NCBI RefSeq assembly: GCF_001750165.1
Contig: NZ_CP015411.1
Span: forward strand, 3,820,501 to 3,884,500
DNA length: 64,000 nt
Reading direction: 5' to 3'
DNA from: Pseudoalteromonas luteoviolacea
GTDB taxonomy: Bacteria > Pseudomonadota > Gammaproteobacteria > Enterobacterales > Alteromonadaceae
A model generated the notes under the pieces. The model had not been told where the DNA came from and searched no databases. It saw only the letters and a list, made by a program, of their open reading frames with translations. Below, piece after piece: positions 26,739 through 36,544 of this stretch (position 1 is its first letter; every line of letters starts with the position of its first letter). The position numbers were made by a program, and so were the translations under genes.

Positions 26739-28450
26739 AAAAATATAATCTCGTATTTTTAACCAGCCTTTTAGGTACCGTCCACTTATATACTTTTGCC
26801 GCGCCAGAAGTACCCTATGAACAATGCCAATCCAATTTCAGCTATCAATTGGCTCGTTATCAAGGTACCACAGACAAAAATAACGGTACCAGCCAGTGGT
26901 GCTATCTAAAACAAGCCATTGATGGGCAAACTTGGGGAAACGTTCGCACTGAGACCATCCCTGAATTCAAAACAGTATCAGGAAAGTCATGCCAAACTCC
27001 CTCCAACTATCAGGGCGAAAACTTTTATGGTTGTGCGACCATTAATCATGATGAGCCATGGTGTTATACCGATGATCAAGGCAACTGGGAAGCATGTGCA
27101 CCAGTTGAAAATGAACCGCTACTATCTCATACCCACCCTCAAGCAAATAAACGCTTGGATAGAGTGGCACTCGGCTCGTGTTTTAAAACCAAAGGAGATA
27201 TGCCGCAAGCTCTGGCCAAGTTAATTTCACATCAGCCTGATTTATTTCTTTGGTTAGGTGACAACATTTATGCCGACACCACAGATATGGACACGATGCG
27301 ACAAAAATATGATGATAAAAAGCGTAACATTGATTATCAAAAATTCTTGGCTGCAAACATACCTACCATGGCAACGTGGGATGACCATGATTATGGTGCA
27401 AATAACGACGGCAAGCACTACCCTCAACGTGCCGCTAGCCAAAAGGAATACCTTCGTCATTTTGATGCGCCTGCGGATGATCCAAGGTTAAATGGTCAAG
27501 CTGGTGTCTATGAAGCCCAAATGCTTGGACCTGCCAATGAAAGTACGCATGTGATCACTTTGGATGCGCGCTATTTCCGCTCACCTACATTTACTAACTA
27601 TGGCGCCTGTGAAGGAGATAAAACAACGATTTTAGGTGAACAACAATGGCAATGGCTCGAACAGCAACTCAATACACCTTCTGAGATCAAGTTAATTGCC
27701 AGTGGTATTCAGTTTTTACCACCACTGTATCAAGGTAGAAGCAGAGATAAATATTGCGCATACGGCGATGGGAAAAAGTTTGAACAAGCTATCGCAGCAC
27801 TCAATGAGACAGGCCTGTCTGGGACCAGCTATGAATCGTGGGCTGAGGTGCCAACAGAACGAGAGAAACTGCTACGTTTAGTACAAAAATCGATAAACTC
27901 GGGCAAAACCAAAGCGGTTATTTTCCTCTCTGGCGATCAACATTGGGGGGAATTGTTACAGAAAACCATACCAAAAAGCACTGAACACGGCGACGCAGTA
28001 ACCGTTTACGAAGTCACGGCATCAGGTTTCGGTCAAAATTGGCCATATCATATTGAAAACCCATTAAGATTGCCTGTTTATGCGGATACTAAGGGCAATG
28101 GACAATATGAGCAAGCTTGTCAGTTTCCATTCTCTTATGGTGGAACCACCTACCGAGGGTGTACCACAAAAGATCATGCTCAGCCTTGGTGTTATACGCA
28201 GGTAGATAGCAGTGGTAAAGGTATCGCAGGAGAGTGGGGTAATTGCGCGCCTTCAGGTGCCACCATTCCTACAGGTCAAGTGGGCATTGTCAGTAATAAT
28301 GTCAGCAATTTAACCACCAGCGATAGGCACCTGATCAATAAGTCAGGTAGCAACTATGGCATGGTCGATATCGACTGGCAGAACAAACAAATTAAGTTAT
28401 CTATTCAAACTGCAGAAGAAGAAGCCGTTTCTACCATCATCAAGTTCTAA
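26735..28450 (+). CDS. Secreted PhoD-like phosphatase with fibronectin-type-II-like modules
   Basis: Residues 1-22 are a signal peptide. Residues 30-125 hold two cysteine/tryptophan modules; the second (C-x2-P, GCATINHDEPWCYTD, then C) has the four cysteines of a fibronectin type II/kringle-like fold, the first only two. Residues 140-455 are a PhoD-type metallophosphoesterase: GSCFKTKG, FLWLGDNIYAD, ATWDDHDYGANNDG, LDARYFRSP and FLSGDQHWGELL supply metal ligands. Residues 461-507 form a second complete four-cysteine module opening CQFPFSYGGTTYRGCTT, with PWCYT and a closing GNC. A short beta tail follows. Such modules bind collagen or sugars in animals; here they may dock the enzyme to an organic matrix. 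No twin-arginine motif is visible, unlike classical PhoD, so export is likely through Sec. The phosphatase activity is inferred from the motifs. Confidence 0.88.
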   Translation: MKKYNLVFLTSLLGTVHLYTFAAPEVPYEQCQSNFSYQLARYQGTTDKNNGTSQWCYLKQAIDGQTWGNVRTETIPEFKTVSGKSCQTPSNYQGENFYGCATINHDEPWCYTDDQGNWEACAPVENEPLLSHTHPQANKRLDRVALGSCFKTKGDMPQALAKLISHQPDLFLWLGDNIYADTTDMDTMRQKYDDKKRNIDYQKFLAANIPTMATWDDHDYGANNDGKHYPQRAASQKEYLRHFDAPADDPRLNGQAGVYEAQMLGPANESTHVITLDARYFRSPTFTNYGACEGDKTTILGEQQWQWLEQQLNTPSEIKLIASGIQFLPPLYQGRSRDKYCAYGDGKKFEQAIAALNETGLSGTSYESWAEVPTEREKLLRLVQKSINSGKTKAVIFLSGDQHWGELLQKTIPKSTEHGDAVTVYEVTASGFGQNWPYHIENPLRLPVYADTKGNGQYEQACQFPFSYGGTTYRGCTTKDHAQPWCYTQVDSSGKGIAGEWGNCAPSGATIPTGQVGIVSNNVSNLTTSDRHLINKSGSNYGMVDIDWQNKQIKLSIQTAEEEAVSTIIKF

Positions 28451-28459
28451 TTTATAAGA

Positions 28460-28483
28460 AAAGCTCCCATTATGGGAGCTTTT
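28460..28483. terminator. Bidirectional terminator between phosphatase and MFS genes
   Basis: AAAGCTCCCAT pairs with ATGGGAGCTTT around a two-base centre, with T-runs on both strands. It lies between two convergent genes and can serve both. Confidence 0.9.
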
Positions 28484-28506
28484 ATCTATAAACTTTAGTG
28501 AGTCGC

Positions 28507-29715
28507 CTATAACTTTGTACTTTCGGCTAATTTATATAAGTAGAGTGCTTTTACACTGGCAATCGCCATCGCTATAAACAATAAGAGACCACTGCCCCAA
28601 TCCAACAGTACCCCGCCCACTAATGGCGCCAATGCAAATCCCAATGAGCATAATCCCGCGGCACCAAAATAACTCGCTTTTAAATGTGATGGTGCCATAC
28701 GGTCGATATGAATATTAATATTTGAAAACATAATGGCTTCACTGAAGCTCAGCACTGCAATAGCACCCACCCAACCCCAAAACCCATCAACCGGATTAAA
28801 GGCCATCATCATCTGGGATAAAACAAGGATGCCACCACCACAATAAAGGCGAGATTGAATAGACCAATTGCGCATGATATGTAATAAAGGGAATTGAAAA
28901 ATAACAATGACCATTGAGTTCGTAATAATCAAACTTGAAATAAGCACTGCTAGTTCAGGAACCTCAGCTCGAGTCAGATACTGAACTAAACTTGAATCTC
29001 CCTGCCCATAAACTAAATACACTAAGAACGTCGCTAATAAAACCCATAAAAAACGCGTATCTTGACGCAAAATAGCAAGCCATGACTTAAAGCTCGGTAC
29101 TTGAGCTCGCTGCACATTGTTATCGTTTTTTACAGCGCTTGATTGCTTTAAAATCAATGCCAATAACAATCCTAAGTACGCAAATGCGGTGTAAATAAAG
29201 CTAAACTGCTCCCCATTAAGTCCCGCCCACAGTCCAAATAAAGGCCCTATTGCTGCGCCCACATTCACTAAAAAATATAATATATGCAGCGCTAACTCTC
29301 TATCTTCGCGATTGCTCAACTCATCACTTAACAGTGCCTTACTGGGTGCATCCCACAACGTCCTTGGCATACATGCAAAAAAAACTGCGAAGCAAAATGT
29401 CCATAACTGCTCTGCTAATGCTAAGGCTGTGAAAGCGAGCACACCAACGATAGATGCACTGTATAATAATGCAAATCGACCAAATCGATCCGCTAAATTA
29501 CCAGTATAGAAACCTAGCAATACGGCAAACACCGCAGATCCTGTGAGCAGTACACCCACCTCTGTCGCGCTTAAGCCATACTTGCTGTAAAGAATAACCG
29601 CTAGGAAAGGCCAAACCATATAATAACTGGCTCTGACAAAAAAATTACCGAGTAACATGGTCCAAACAAGCGGTGTGAATCGACCTAATTGCAAAGAGAA
29701 TTGAGTAAGTTCCAT
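28507..29715 (-). CDS. MFS transporter
   Basis: A 402-residue inner-membrane protein with twelve predicted helices in two halves. The loop between helices 2 and 3 reads GNLADRFGRFALL, the G-x-x-x-D-R-x-G-R/K motif of the major facilitator family, and a polar loop near residue 195 (KQSSAVKNDNNVQRAQVPSF) separates the halves. The closest functional class appears to be drug exporters of the MdtH type, but the substrate cannot be fixed. AGGAT precedes ATG 29715. It stands alone between two terminators. Confidence 0.88.
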   Translation of the reverse strand: MELTQFSLQLGRFTPLVWTMLLGNFFVRASYYMVWPFLAVILYSKYGLSATEVGVLLTGSAVFAVLLGFYTGNLADRFGRFALLYSASIVGVLAFTALALAEQLWTFCFAVFFACMPRTLWDAPSKALLSDELSNREDRELALHILYFLVNVGAAIGPLFGLWAGLNGEQFSFIYTAFAYLGLLLALILKQSSAVKNDNNVQRAQVPSFKSWLAILRQDTRFLWVLLATFLVYLVYGQGDSSLVQYLTRAEVPELAVLISSLIITNSMVIVIFQFPLLHIMRNWSIQSRLYCGGGILVLSQMMMAFNPVDGFWGWVGAIAVLSFSEAIMFSNINIHIDRMAPSHLKASYFGAAGLCSLGFALAPLVGGVLLDWGSGLLLFIAMAIASVKALYLYKLAESTKL

Positions 29716-29810
29716 CTGAATATCCTGCTGTTTTTTATTTATCTTTCGCGCCCAGACTAAAACCTCAAGTTAAGTTTAGGTAAAGAAATTTTTTTATTGA
29801 TTCTAAAAAA

Positions 29811-29836
29811 ATCCCCGCAGATTAACTGGCGGGGAT
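29811..29836 (-). terminator. Terminator of hrpB
   Basis: ATCCCCGC (29811-29818) pairs with GCGGGGAT (29829-29836). The plus-strand A-run just left of the stem gives a T-run on the minus strand. It lies immediately after the hrpB stop. Confidence 0.88.
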
Positions 29837-29840
29837 ATTT

Positions 29841-32276
29841 TTACATACGACTTTTTACTTTATTGGTGGCAATAGCTGTCGCAGGGTCGTCAGGCCAATA
29901 GTGCTTGGGGTACCTGCCTTTCATTTCTTTTTGTACGTCTTTATAACTTGATTGCCAGAAATGAGCGAGATCTTGAGTCAACTGCAGCGGCCTTTGTGCA
30001 GGTGATAACAACTCCATTAATATATCAACTCTACCCTCGCAAAGGGTTGGGCTTTGCAACATACCGTAGACTTCTTGCATTTTTACGGCCAAACGCGCAG
30101 GGCCCTCTAATTGGTATTGGATACGGATCTGAGAACCACTGGGTACCTGAATTCGCTCTGGCAATAAACTATTTAATTGCTGTTGCTTCTGCCAGTCTAT
30201 ACGCGCCAGTAAAGCGCTTTTCAAATCTAACTTTTTAAGCTGGTTATATTGTTTTATCTCACCTAAAAATGGTTCTAACCATGGTGATAAATCCGACACT
30301 AAATCAATTTCAGTACTAGCTGGAAAGACATCCGGAAAATACTGTGCAGCCAATTGCATACGCACAAGCAGCTGATGAACATCGTCATAAGCAGAAAAAA
30401 CGCTTAGGCCCTTTTCTTTAACAATGGACATCCAGGCCTGCGTTCTTGATGCCTCATTTAATGGTGCCGAGCTCGGCTTTGCACTGAATACCCAATGCCC
30501 CAAATACACTCTGTCTTGATGTAAGAATTGTGCCTGTTTTTGGTCAAATTCACAGACCGTTTTTTGCTCAAATAAGTAAGGTAAAACCGCTTCAAGCAAA
30601 GTCGGATGAAATTCAGTCGCACTAAAAATGGTTTGACCTTGTTGACCGCCCAACTCTGCAATGGCCAAATAGTCGCAGTCTTGCCAAAACTCACTGTGAG
30701 CGTTGACGCCCGCACCATTTGCTAAAACAAACCCATTGCCACGTCGCTTTGCCAACCTATCAGGATAAGCGAGCGCCACCACAATGGCCAAATGCTCAAG
30801 TGCGATCTCATTAGTCTTATGTGTTATATCGGCACGCTTACACCAATATTTCAACTGCTTAGTAAATGTTTGGGGCGCATTGTGGTGCAATTGATTGAGC
30901 GCGAGACTGAGTTCTGGCGCGCATTTCACACGGCTATCTTGTAGCGCCATAAAGTAACAGGCCAATAAAGTGATGCCTGATAGTTGTGTTTCGAGCGCTT
31001 GTACTTTAAGCAACATATGCGCAAACCTTGGCTCACTGCCCATTTGCTGCATGCGCTTACCAAGGGTCATTAGCTTGCCTTGATTGTCAATAGCCTCTAA
31101 GTTTAACAGCAATTGCTCAGCTTGCTTGCACTGTGCAAGCGAAGGCATATCCAATAATGGTAAATCAGATATCTGAGTCCCCCATACTTTGGACTCTAAA
31201 ATCAGCCCACTAATATCTGAACTCAAAATATCCGGCTTATCATGTGCATCACGTCGCTCAAACAATGCTTGGCTACCTAAACGATACACTACACCTGGCT
31301 CGATTCGTCCAGCACGACCCGCTCGCTGTACTGCGGATGCTCTTGAAATAGAGACGGTTTTAAGCTCAGTGACGCCAGTTTTTAAATTGAACACGGCTGC
31401 GCGACGCTTTCCAGAGTCGATAACTACTCGGATCCCTTCAATAGTTAAAGATGTCTCTGCCACATTTGTCGTAAGCACAATTTTACGCTCACCGTTTGGT
31501 GCTGGCGCAATGGCTGCTTGCTGCGCGCTTTTATCTTGTTCACCAAATAACATCGCTAAATGTACTTTTGGCTCGCTATCTAGTGCATCTTGCAATGCAT
31601 TAGCAACATAGCGAATCTCTTTTTGACCGGGCAAAAAAACCAAGATACTACCACTTTCCTCTTTTAAAGCTTGGCGTATCACAGGGGCGATTTGCATCAA
31701 CCACTGGCTTTCATCTTTAACTGGAATATATTTATGTGCAATTGGATAGCCTCGTCCTTCAGAACGTATCAATGGGCATTGTAAAAATGATTGGTAACGT
31801 TCGCTATCGAGCGTGGCTGACATCACCAAAATTTTCAAATCATCTCTCAGAGCTGCTTGCGTCTCTAACGCAAATGCCAAAGCGGTATCGGCCGCCAATG
31901 AGCGTTCGTGAAACTCATCAAAAATCAGCAAATCAATACCGCTCAGCTCTGGGTCCTGTTGTATCATTCGCGTCAACATTCCCTCGGTAACAATTTCTAA
32001 CCGAGTTTGCTCAGATACCTTAACTTCTTGGCGTATTCTCAGACCAACTTGCTGACCTAGTGACTCATTGAGTTGACCAGCTAAATATTGGGCAATATTA
32101 CGCGCAGCTAAACGACGGGGTTCCAACATCACAATACGTTGATATTGACCTGACTTCATAAGGTTGAGGGGCAGCCAAGTCGACTTACCAGCACCTGGCG
32201 GGGCTTGCAATAACACAGTTTCATGTGTGTCGAGGTGGTCGACTAACTCTGAAAAAACAGCTTCAATTGGGAGCAC
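29841..32276 (-). CDS. hrpB: ATP-dependent helicase HrpB (DEAH family)
   Basis: DEAH-box helicase of bacterial HrpB type; its precise role is poorly known. Motifs in order: LQAPPGAGKSTWLPL (Walker A), MLEPRRLAARN (Ia), TEGMLTRMIQ (Ib), IFDEFHERS (II, here DEFH), VMSATLDSERY (III), LVFLPGQKEI (IV), VLTTNVAETSLTIEGI (V) and QRAGRAGR (VI), followed by the HA2 and HrpB C-terminal domains. The length of about 811 aa matches E. coli HrpB. I prefer GTG 32276 (opening LPIEAVFSEL) because E. coli HrpB begins at the same place; the frame is open to a TTG at 32342. The GGDEF gene upstream ends very close by, so the two may be co-transcribed. Confidence 0.93.
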   Translation of the reverse strand: MLPIEAVFSELVDHLDTHETVLLQAPPGAGKSTWLPLNLMKSGQYQRIVMLEPRRLAARNIAQYLAGQLNESLGQQVGLRIRQEVKVSEQTRLEIVTEGMLTRMIQQDPELSGIDLLIFDEFHERSLAADTALAFALETQAALRDDLKILVMSATLDSERYQSFLQCPLIRSEGRGYPIAHKYIPVKDESQWLMQIAPVIRQALKEESGSILVFLPGQKEIRYVANALQDALDSEPKVHLAMLFGEQDKSAQQAAIAPAPNGERKIVLTTNVAETSLTIEGIRVVIDSGKRRAAVFNLKTGVTELKTVSISRASAVQRAGRAGRIEPGVVYRLGSQALFERRDAHDKPDILSSDISGLILESKVWGTQISDLPLLDMPSLAQCKQAEQLLLNLEAIDNQGKLMTLGKRMQQMGSEPRFAHMLLKVQALETQLSGITLLACYFMALQDSRVKCAPELSLALNQLHHNAPQTFTKQLKYWCKRADITHKTNEIALEHLAIVVALAYPDRLAKRRGNGFVLANGAGVNAHSEFWQDCDYLAIAELGGQQGQTIFSATEFHPTLLEAVLPYLFEQKTVCEFDQKQAQFLHQDRVYLGHWVFSAKPSSAPLNEASRTQAWMSIVKEKGLSVFSAYDDVHQLLVRMQLAAQYFPDVFPASTEIDLVSDLSPWLEPFLGEIKQYNQLKKLDLKSALLARIDWQKQQQLNSLLPERIQVPSGSQIRIQYQLEGPARLAVKMQEVYGMLQSPTLCEGRVDILMELLSPAQRPLQLTQDLAHFWQSSYKDVQKEMKGRYPKHYWPDDPATAIATNKVKSRM

Positions 32277-32351
32277 AGCAGTCTCAAGTGTTAACAATAT
32301 GGATGCTCGTAGTTTACCATGCCATAAGAGCTTGTATGCCAACTTTTCAGC

Positions 32352-34199
32352 TTAGTAGCTAGTTGACGCGATCACTTGGCCACTGTTGATTAAACTTCGG
32401 TAATCTTCATTTAATTGTTTGATGGATGAGTTCAATGGTTGATTTAGGCTGTGTAGTCCAACCCAAGCATTGCGGTGCTCTTTTTTAGCCATATATAGTC
32501 CATTGTCAGCAAGCTCAACTACTTGCTCCCAACTCAAGGTATTGTTTGTACCATTGGTCAGTGGATATGGTGCAAACCCGATTGAGCACGTCACTTGAAT
32601 TGGCTGTTCATTGACCACGAATGGGAAACACTCAACTTGTCTGCGAACACGCTCTACGGCTTCAATGGCCTCATTATGCGTCATATTCGGCATCACAATC
32701 AGAAACTCTTCTCCGCCCCAGCGGATCACCAAGTCGCTATCACGTGTGCACTGTTTTAGGATATCAGCCACAGTCTGCAGCACTATATCCCCAGCTGCAT
32801 GACCGTAGCTATCATTCACCTTTTTAAAATGATCAATGTCTAATAAACAAAATATCATTTCTTGTTTTTCTTCACTTTTCGACGGATCAGATTTGATCTG
32901 CGCGTCTATCACACTGAAGAAATAGTGACGATTATTTAACCCTGTTAAGCTGTCAGTAAAGCTCAGTGCCTGTAATCGTTTATTACGTTCGGCGAGTTCT
33001 GCGGTGCGCTCTGTCACTTGTTGTTTTAGAGTGATCAGGTAGCGTTTGTTTTGCCACCTCCAATAACCAAAACCAACCACCAGCGCGATAAGCAATAACC
33101 CTAACACGCCACGCTGTTGTGCAAGATGCGCATTATCAATTTGCTGCTGGTGCTGAATAAGTTGTTGAGCTTGAATCGCATTATCCTTTTCCAACACACT
33201 CAATTGCTGTTTTTGTGCTGCCAATGAATACTGTGCCTCTAATTGAAGGAGCTTGTTGTTACGTTTTTGTAGATTAAGCGCTTGCTGAGACAATGCAAAG
33301 CGCTTTAAATACAGATGTGCTTGTTCAAAATCTCCCAACTGTGCATACGCCCCAGCCAAAATATTTTGCAACATAGATTGCTCTGTCAGAAAACGCGTAC
33401 CAAAAGTCTCATTTAGTGCATGCTTAGCTGTATTTATTGCCACAGTAAAGTCTCCGGCTTGTATCGCCGCCGTTGCACTCATTAGTTGATAGCGAACTCG
33501 TAAATGCAGGTTACGTTGAAGCTCTTTCGCTTTAACAGAGTCAGATTCTATTAATGTCTCTGCTCGCTGATACTCTCCGATACTTAAATATGCCCACGCC
33601 CGAGCTAATGCAAGTTTACTTGAAAGCGCCTCGTATTCTATTAAATGCGCATCACTTAAAGTGGCCAGTGCTTGACGGTAACTTCCTTTGAGTAAGTACA
33701 GCGACCCCTGCCATAAAATAAATTCCCCCATCAATGTATGGGCTTGTTCAGCGGCCACCTTAGTAGTAATTAATTGATAAGCTTGGTCCAGCAGCTGTTG
33801 GGCATAGCGGAATCGTTCCAAATCCATTTCTAGCTGTGCTATGGCGAGATAAATTTGTACTTCTAGTGCCGGCATATCTAACGTTCTAGCAATGTTTAAT
33901 GCATCATTATGTAATACTAAGCTGTGCTTATAGTCCCCAAAATGTTGGCGAATAAGTCCCTCTAACAATAAAGAACGCGCCTGTAAATTTTTAGCACCTA
34001 ATTGTTTTGATTGCTCTCTAAGTACACGCACCTGAGGCAATAGATTGAGATCGTAATCCTCTTTAAGACTATCAGTGAGGTGCGTCAGCATTTTCGATAA
34101 ATCTTCACGCTGTGATGACGTAGATCCCGCCTCCACATCGGCCCAAGTTACAAAACTCAGTAACCAATAAGCCAGTAAACAATATAACCCCTTAATCAT
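32352..34199 (-). CDS. TPR-containing diguanylate cyclase
   Basis: Residues 1-22 are a signal or anchor helix (MIKGLYCLLAYWLLSFVTW). Residues 60-350 are helical repeats of TPR type (for example GDYKHSLVLHNDALNIARTL, GSYRQALATLSDAHLIEYEA, GDFEQAHLYLKRFALSQQAL), probably periplasmic. A second membrane helix (GVLGLLLIALVVGFGYW) lies near 370-386, then a coiled coil, and GGDEF near 430-590 with SLTGLNNRHYF, LLDIDHFKKVNDSYGHAAGD and RWGGEEFLIVMP. RDSD before the loop is an inhibitory RxxD site. ATG 34199 overlaps the stop of the upstream binding-protein gene (ATGA); the longer frame to 34247 is rejected. The pair looks like a split sensor in which the solute-binding protein reports to the cyclase. 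Confidence 0.92.
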   Translation of the reverse strand: MIKGLYCLLAYWLLSFVTWADVEAGSTSSQREDLSKMLTHLTDSLKEDYDLNLLPQVRVLREQSKQLGAKNLQARSLLLEGLIRQHFGDYKHSLVLHNDALNIARTLDMPALEVQIYLAIAQLEMDLERFRYAQQLLDQAYQLITTKVAAEQAHTLMGEFILWQGSLYLLKGSYRQALATLSDAHLIEYEALSSKLALARAWAYLSIGEYQRAETLIESDSVKAKELQRNLHLRVRYQLMSATAAIQAGDFTVAINTAKHALNETFGTRFLTEQSMLQNILAGAYAQLGDFEQAHLYLKRFALSQQALNLQKRNNKLLQLEAQYSLAAQKQQLSVLEKDNAIQAQQLIQHQQQIDNAHLAQQRGVLGLLLIALVVGFGYWRWQNKRYLITLKQQVTERTAELAERNKRLQALSFTDSLTGLNNRHYFFSVIDAQIKSDPSKSEEKQEMIFCLLDIDHFKKVNDSYGHAAGDIVLQTVADILKQCTRDSDLVIRWGGEEFLIVMPNMTHNEAIEAVERVRRQVECFPFVVNEQPIQVTCSIGFAPYPLTNGTNNTLSWEQVVELADNGLYMAKKEHRNAWVGLHSLNQPLNSSIKQLNEDYRSLINSGQVIASTSY

Positions 34200-35089
34200 G
34201 GCGCACCCTGTATTGGGTGAAGCATTTGCTGATTCACATAACGCCAATCCTCTACCAAATGACTGATAAAACCGGACTGCTGCAGTGCTTTATCGAGTAC
34301 ACCTTGCGCTCTGAGTATTTTTAATCCCCTATTCAAAGCAGCAAAAATCATTTCCCCTTGAGGGTGGTTCTTACTGACGATAAAGTGGCGGGAATCAGGC
34401 AACATCATTTTGATATTTTGAATAGGAACATATTCACGACCTTCGAAGTTTAGTAGTAGGTCTTGGCTGACACTAAAATTAATTAACATGGCGTCGACCA
34501 CTTCCGTTTCGACCATATTGAGCATGGTCTCCCAAGGCCCAATGAAGCTCACAATATTAATATCAGTATTATTCAAAGCTCGCCAATCTACACGCCATCT
34601 AGGGTTTGCAACAACGGTTAATTGTTCTAACTGCTCTTGCGGTAAATTTTGCAGTGCCACATTGCGTTTCGTGACATAAAGTCCAGCTTCATATTGACCG
34701 AATTCAACTACGGCATCACTGACATACAATGAACCTCTGTAGTTAATAATGTCCTCATGCCACACGCTGCGTGCCAGCACTAAGCTCTCCCCCGAAATCA
34801 TATCTGAGAACTCAATAATATTGACCGATGGCTTAGGGTTAAACACGACTTCCCGAGTTTCACCGCCAAGGAAAAGTGCTTGCTGCAATAAGACCATCTC
34901 AATGATCTCAATATGAGACCCTTTGGTCGTGGGATAAAATGATTTGACGTCTAACGGTGAGCGACCGTTGAGAAATTCGGTATAACGTTGACTGAAGTTT
35001 TCACTACTCATAATGTCAACCACCAACTGGTTGTGAGCAGACAGGCTACCAGAACATAAACTGAGCCATACCCATATCAGCCACTTCAT
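34196..35089 (-). CDS. Periplasmic solute-binding protein (SBP family 3-like)
   Basis: Residues 1-18 are a signal peptide ending ALSA-like (CSGSLSAHNQ). The mature 280 residues have the two-lobe binding-protein pattern: a SVNIIEFSDMISGESLVLAR region, PLxxxGLYVTKRN, a hinge near DINIVSFIGPWETML, VDAMLINFSVSQDLL and the late HFIVSKNHPQGEMIFAALNRG, typical of family 3 proteins. No ABC permease is next to it. Instead it is coupled by an ATGA overlap to the TPR-GGDEF gene, so it probably works as a ligand-sensing partner for c-di-GMP control. ATG 35089 is the natural start. Confidence 0.82.
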   Translation of the reverse strand: MKWLIWVWLSLCSGSLSAHNQLVVDIMSSENFSQRYTEFLNGRSPLDVKSFYPTTKGSHIEIIEMVLLQQALFLGGETREVVFNPKPSVNIIEFSDMISGESLVLARSVWHEDIINYRGSLYVSDAVVEFGQYEAGLYVTKRNVALQNLPQEQLEQLTVVANPRWRVDWRALNNTDINIVSFIGPWETMLNMVETEVVDAMLINFSVSQDLLLNFEGREYVPIQNIKMMLPDSRHFIVSKNHPQGEMIFAALNRGLKILRAQGVLDKALQQSGFISHLVEDWRYVNQQMLHPIQGAP

Positions 35090-35280
35090 GCTTACCCCGC
35101 AATTTCTTACTTACTCAACTATGAGTATACTAAAATAGATTGCCAAATGTTAACTTAAAGCCAACACAAAAATAAGCTTTTTTTACTAAATTTAAAAATC
35201 AGACTCAATAACAAGCACATAAAGATAAAACTAATGTATTCGAATATATTGGACAAAGATGATATAGATTATTGTGTATC

Positions 35281-35315
35281 ACACTCTATTAAACCTATAC
35301 GCTTTAATAGAGTGT
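35281..35315. terminator. 13-bp inverted repeat after the permease operon
   Basis: ACACTCTATTAAA (35281-35293) pairs exactly with TTTAATAGAGTGT (35303-35315). It lies 12 bases beyond the last permease stop on the minus strand. The stem is strong, but the downstream T-run is poor. Confidence 0.65.
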
Positions 35316-35326
35316 GTAATAAATCG

Positions 35327-36538
35327 CTACACAGAACGTGTTGCGATTGCAGGTGACGTATTGGCTGCGTTATATACTGTTGGTATAACAGCTATCAAAC
35401 TGGCAACACAGACACCGATTCCACCATACAAAAAGTATTCATACGGAACAGTGTCTTGGCGAAACAACTCGATTAATTTGACATTCACTATCATGGCACA
35501 AAGACTACCTAGTAGGATCCCGATACCAACCACAATTAGACTTTCTAGAATGTGAAATCGCATTATGTGGAATTTACTTGCACCTAATGCCCGTCTTGTA
35601 CCAATTTGGCGACGACGCTTCATCAATGTAAAACGCGCTTGTCCAAATACACCCAACATAGTTAACATTATCAGTGCAATAGTAACACCCGACAAGATTA
35701 AGAATGATGACTCCATCGCTTTAAATCCAGTCTCTCGCGTGTATTGAAAAGTATGTAAGTCTGTAACAAACTTGCTCGGTTGTTGCATTAAAAGCGCTTT
35801 TACATCATCCATCGCTTGCTCAAGTTGTCCAGACTTTGCCCTCACCATAAATATATTCTCACCCGCCATGATATAGGAAGGGAACACTACACTGCGCTCA
35901 TTGCCTTGCCATTCGGCCCAAGGAGCAATTAACCTATCGATAACCCCAACGATTTGATAGGCTCGACCATTTATATATACAGCCTTCCCAACAGCAGTAG
36001 ACCAATCATTTGGAGCAACTCGCTCAGCCATCGCCTTAGTTACTAGGATTGAATTTGAGCGTTCACTGTTGCCGTTAACGGTAAACTCCATCTCACTTTC
36101 TTCGAACCATCGACCCATGATTATCTCTAGGCCTAGCGTGCTAATATAATCCCGTGACCCAGCATAAGCGCCGGCTTGAGCAATATAACTATCAGGATCC
36201 TCACTTGCATTTAACGAGTAAAATACCCCCCAGCTAGATAAAGGCACCGAGTTTGTGACAGTAATACTTTCAACACTATTTAAATTTTTAATGTCAGCTA
36301 AATCTTGCTGTAATAGCGCAACATAATCTTCAGGTTCAACCGGTAAGTTGCTTCTAAATGAAAACAATACGTCTTCATCTAGACCACTTAACTCAGTCAA
36401 CTCATGCAGCTTTGAAGAGGCCATAAATGAAACATTTATGAGAATAGTAAAGGCCACCGCAATTTGCACAATAAGCAAAAATGGACCCGTTTTATTTTTC
36501 CACAATGTTTTCAGTATAGGTTTGAAATCCTTCATCAA
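35327..36538 (-). CDS. ABC transporter permease, MacB/FtsX type (short form, copy 1)
   Basis: A 403-residue permease with an N-terminal helix (FLLIVQIAVAFTILINVSF), a large periplasmic MacB-like domain near residues 45-270 and three C-terminal helices (near 285-305, 335-355, 370-390), the FtsX layout. The cytoplasmic loop MKRRRQIGTRRALGASKFHI carries the usual coupling-helix sequence. Closely related to the gene at 38893 (same length and layout, and the same C-terminal SPAxATRSV ending). Last gene of the operon that starts with the ATPase at 38574; only 6 bases separate it from the preceding permease. A heterodimer with its long-form partner is likely. Confidence 0.9.
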   Translation of the reverse strand: MMKDFKPILKTLWKNKTGPFLLIVQIAVAFTILINVSFMASSKLHELTELSGLDEDVLFSFRSNLPVEPEDYVALLQQDLADIKNLNSVESITVTNSVPLSSWGVFYSLNASEDPDSYIAQAGAYAGSRDYISTLGLEIIMGRWFEESEMEFTVNGNSERSNSILVTKAMAERVAPNDWSTAVGKAVYINGRAYQIVGVIDRLIAPWAEWQGNERSVVFPSYIMAGENIFMVRAKSGQLEQAMDDVKALLMQQPSKFVTDLHTFQYTRETGFKAMESSFLILSGVTIALIMLTMLGVFGQARFTLMKRRRQIGTRRALGASKFHIMRFHILESLIVVGIGILLGSLCAMIVNVKLIELFRQDTVPYEYFLYGGIGVCVASLIAVIPTVYNAANTSPAIATRSV

Positions 36539-36544
36539 ATACTC

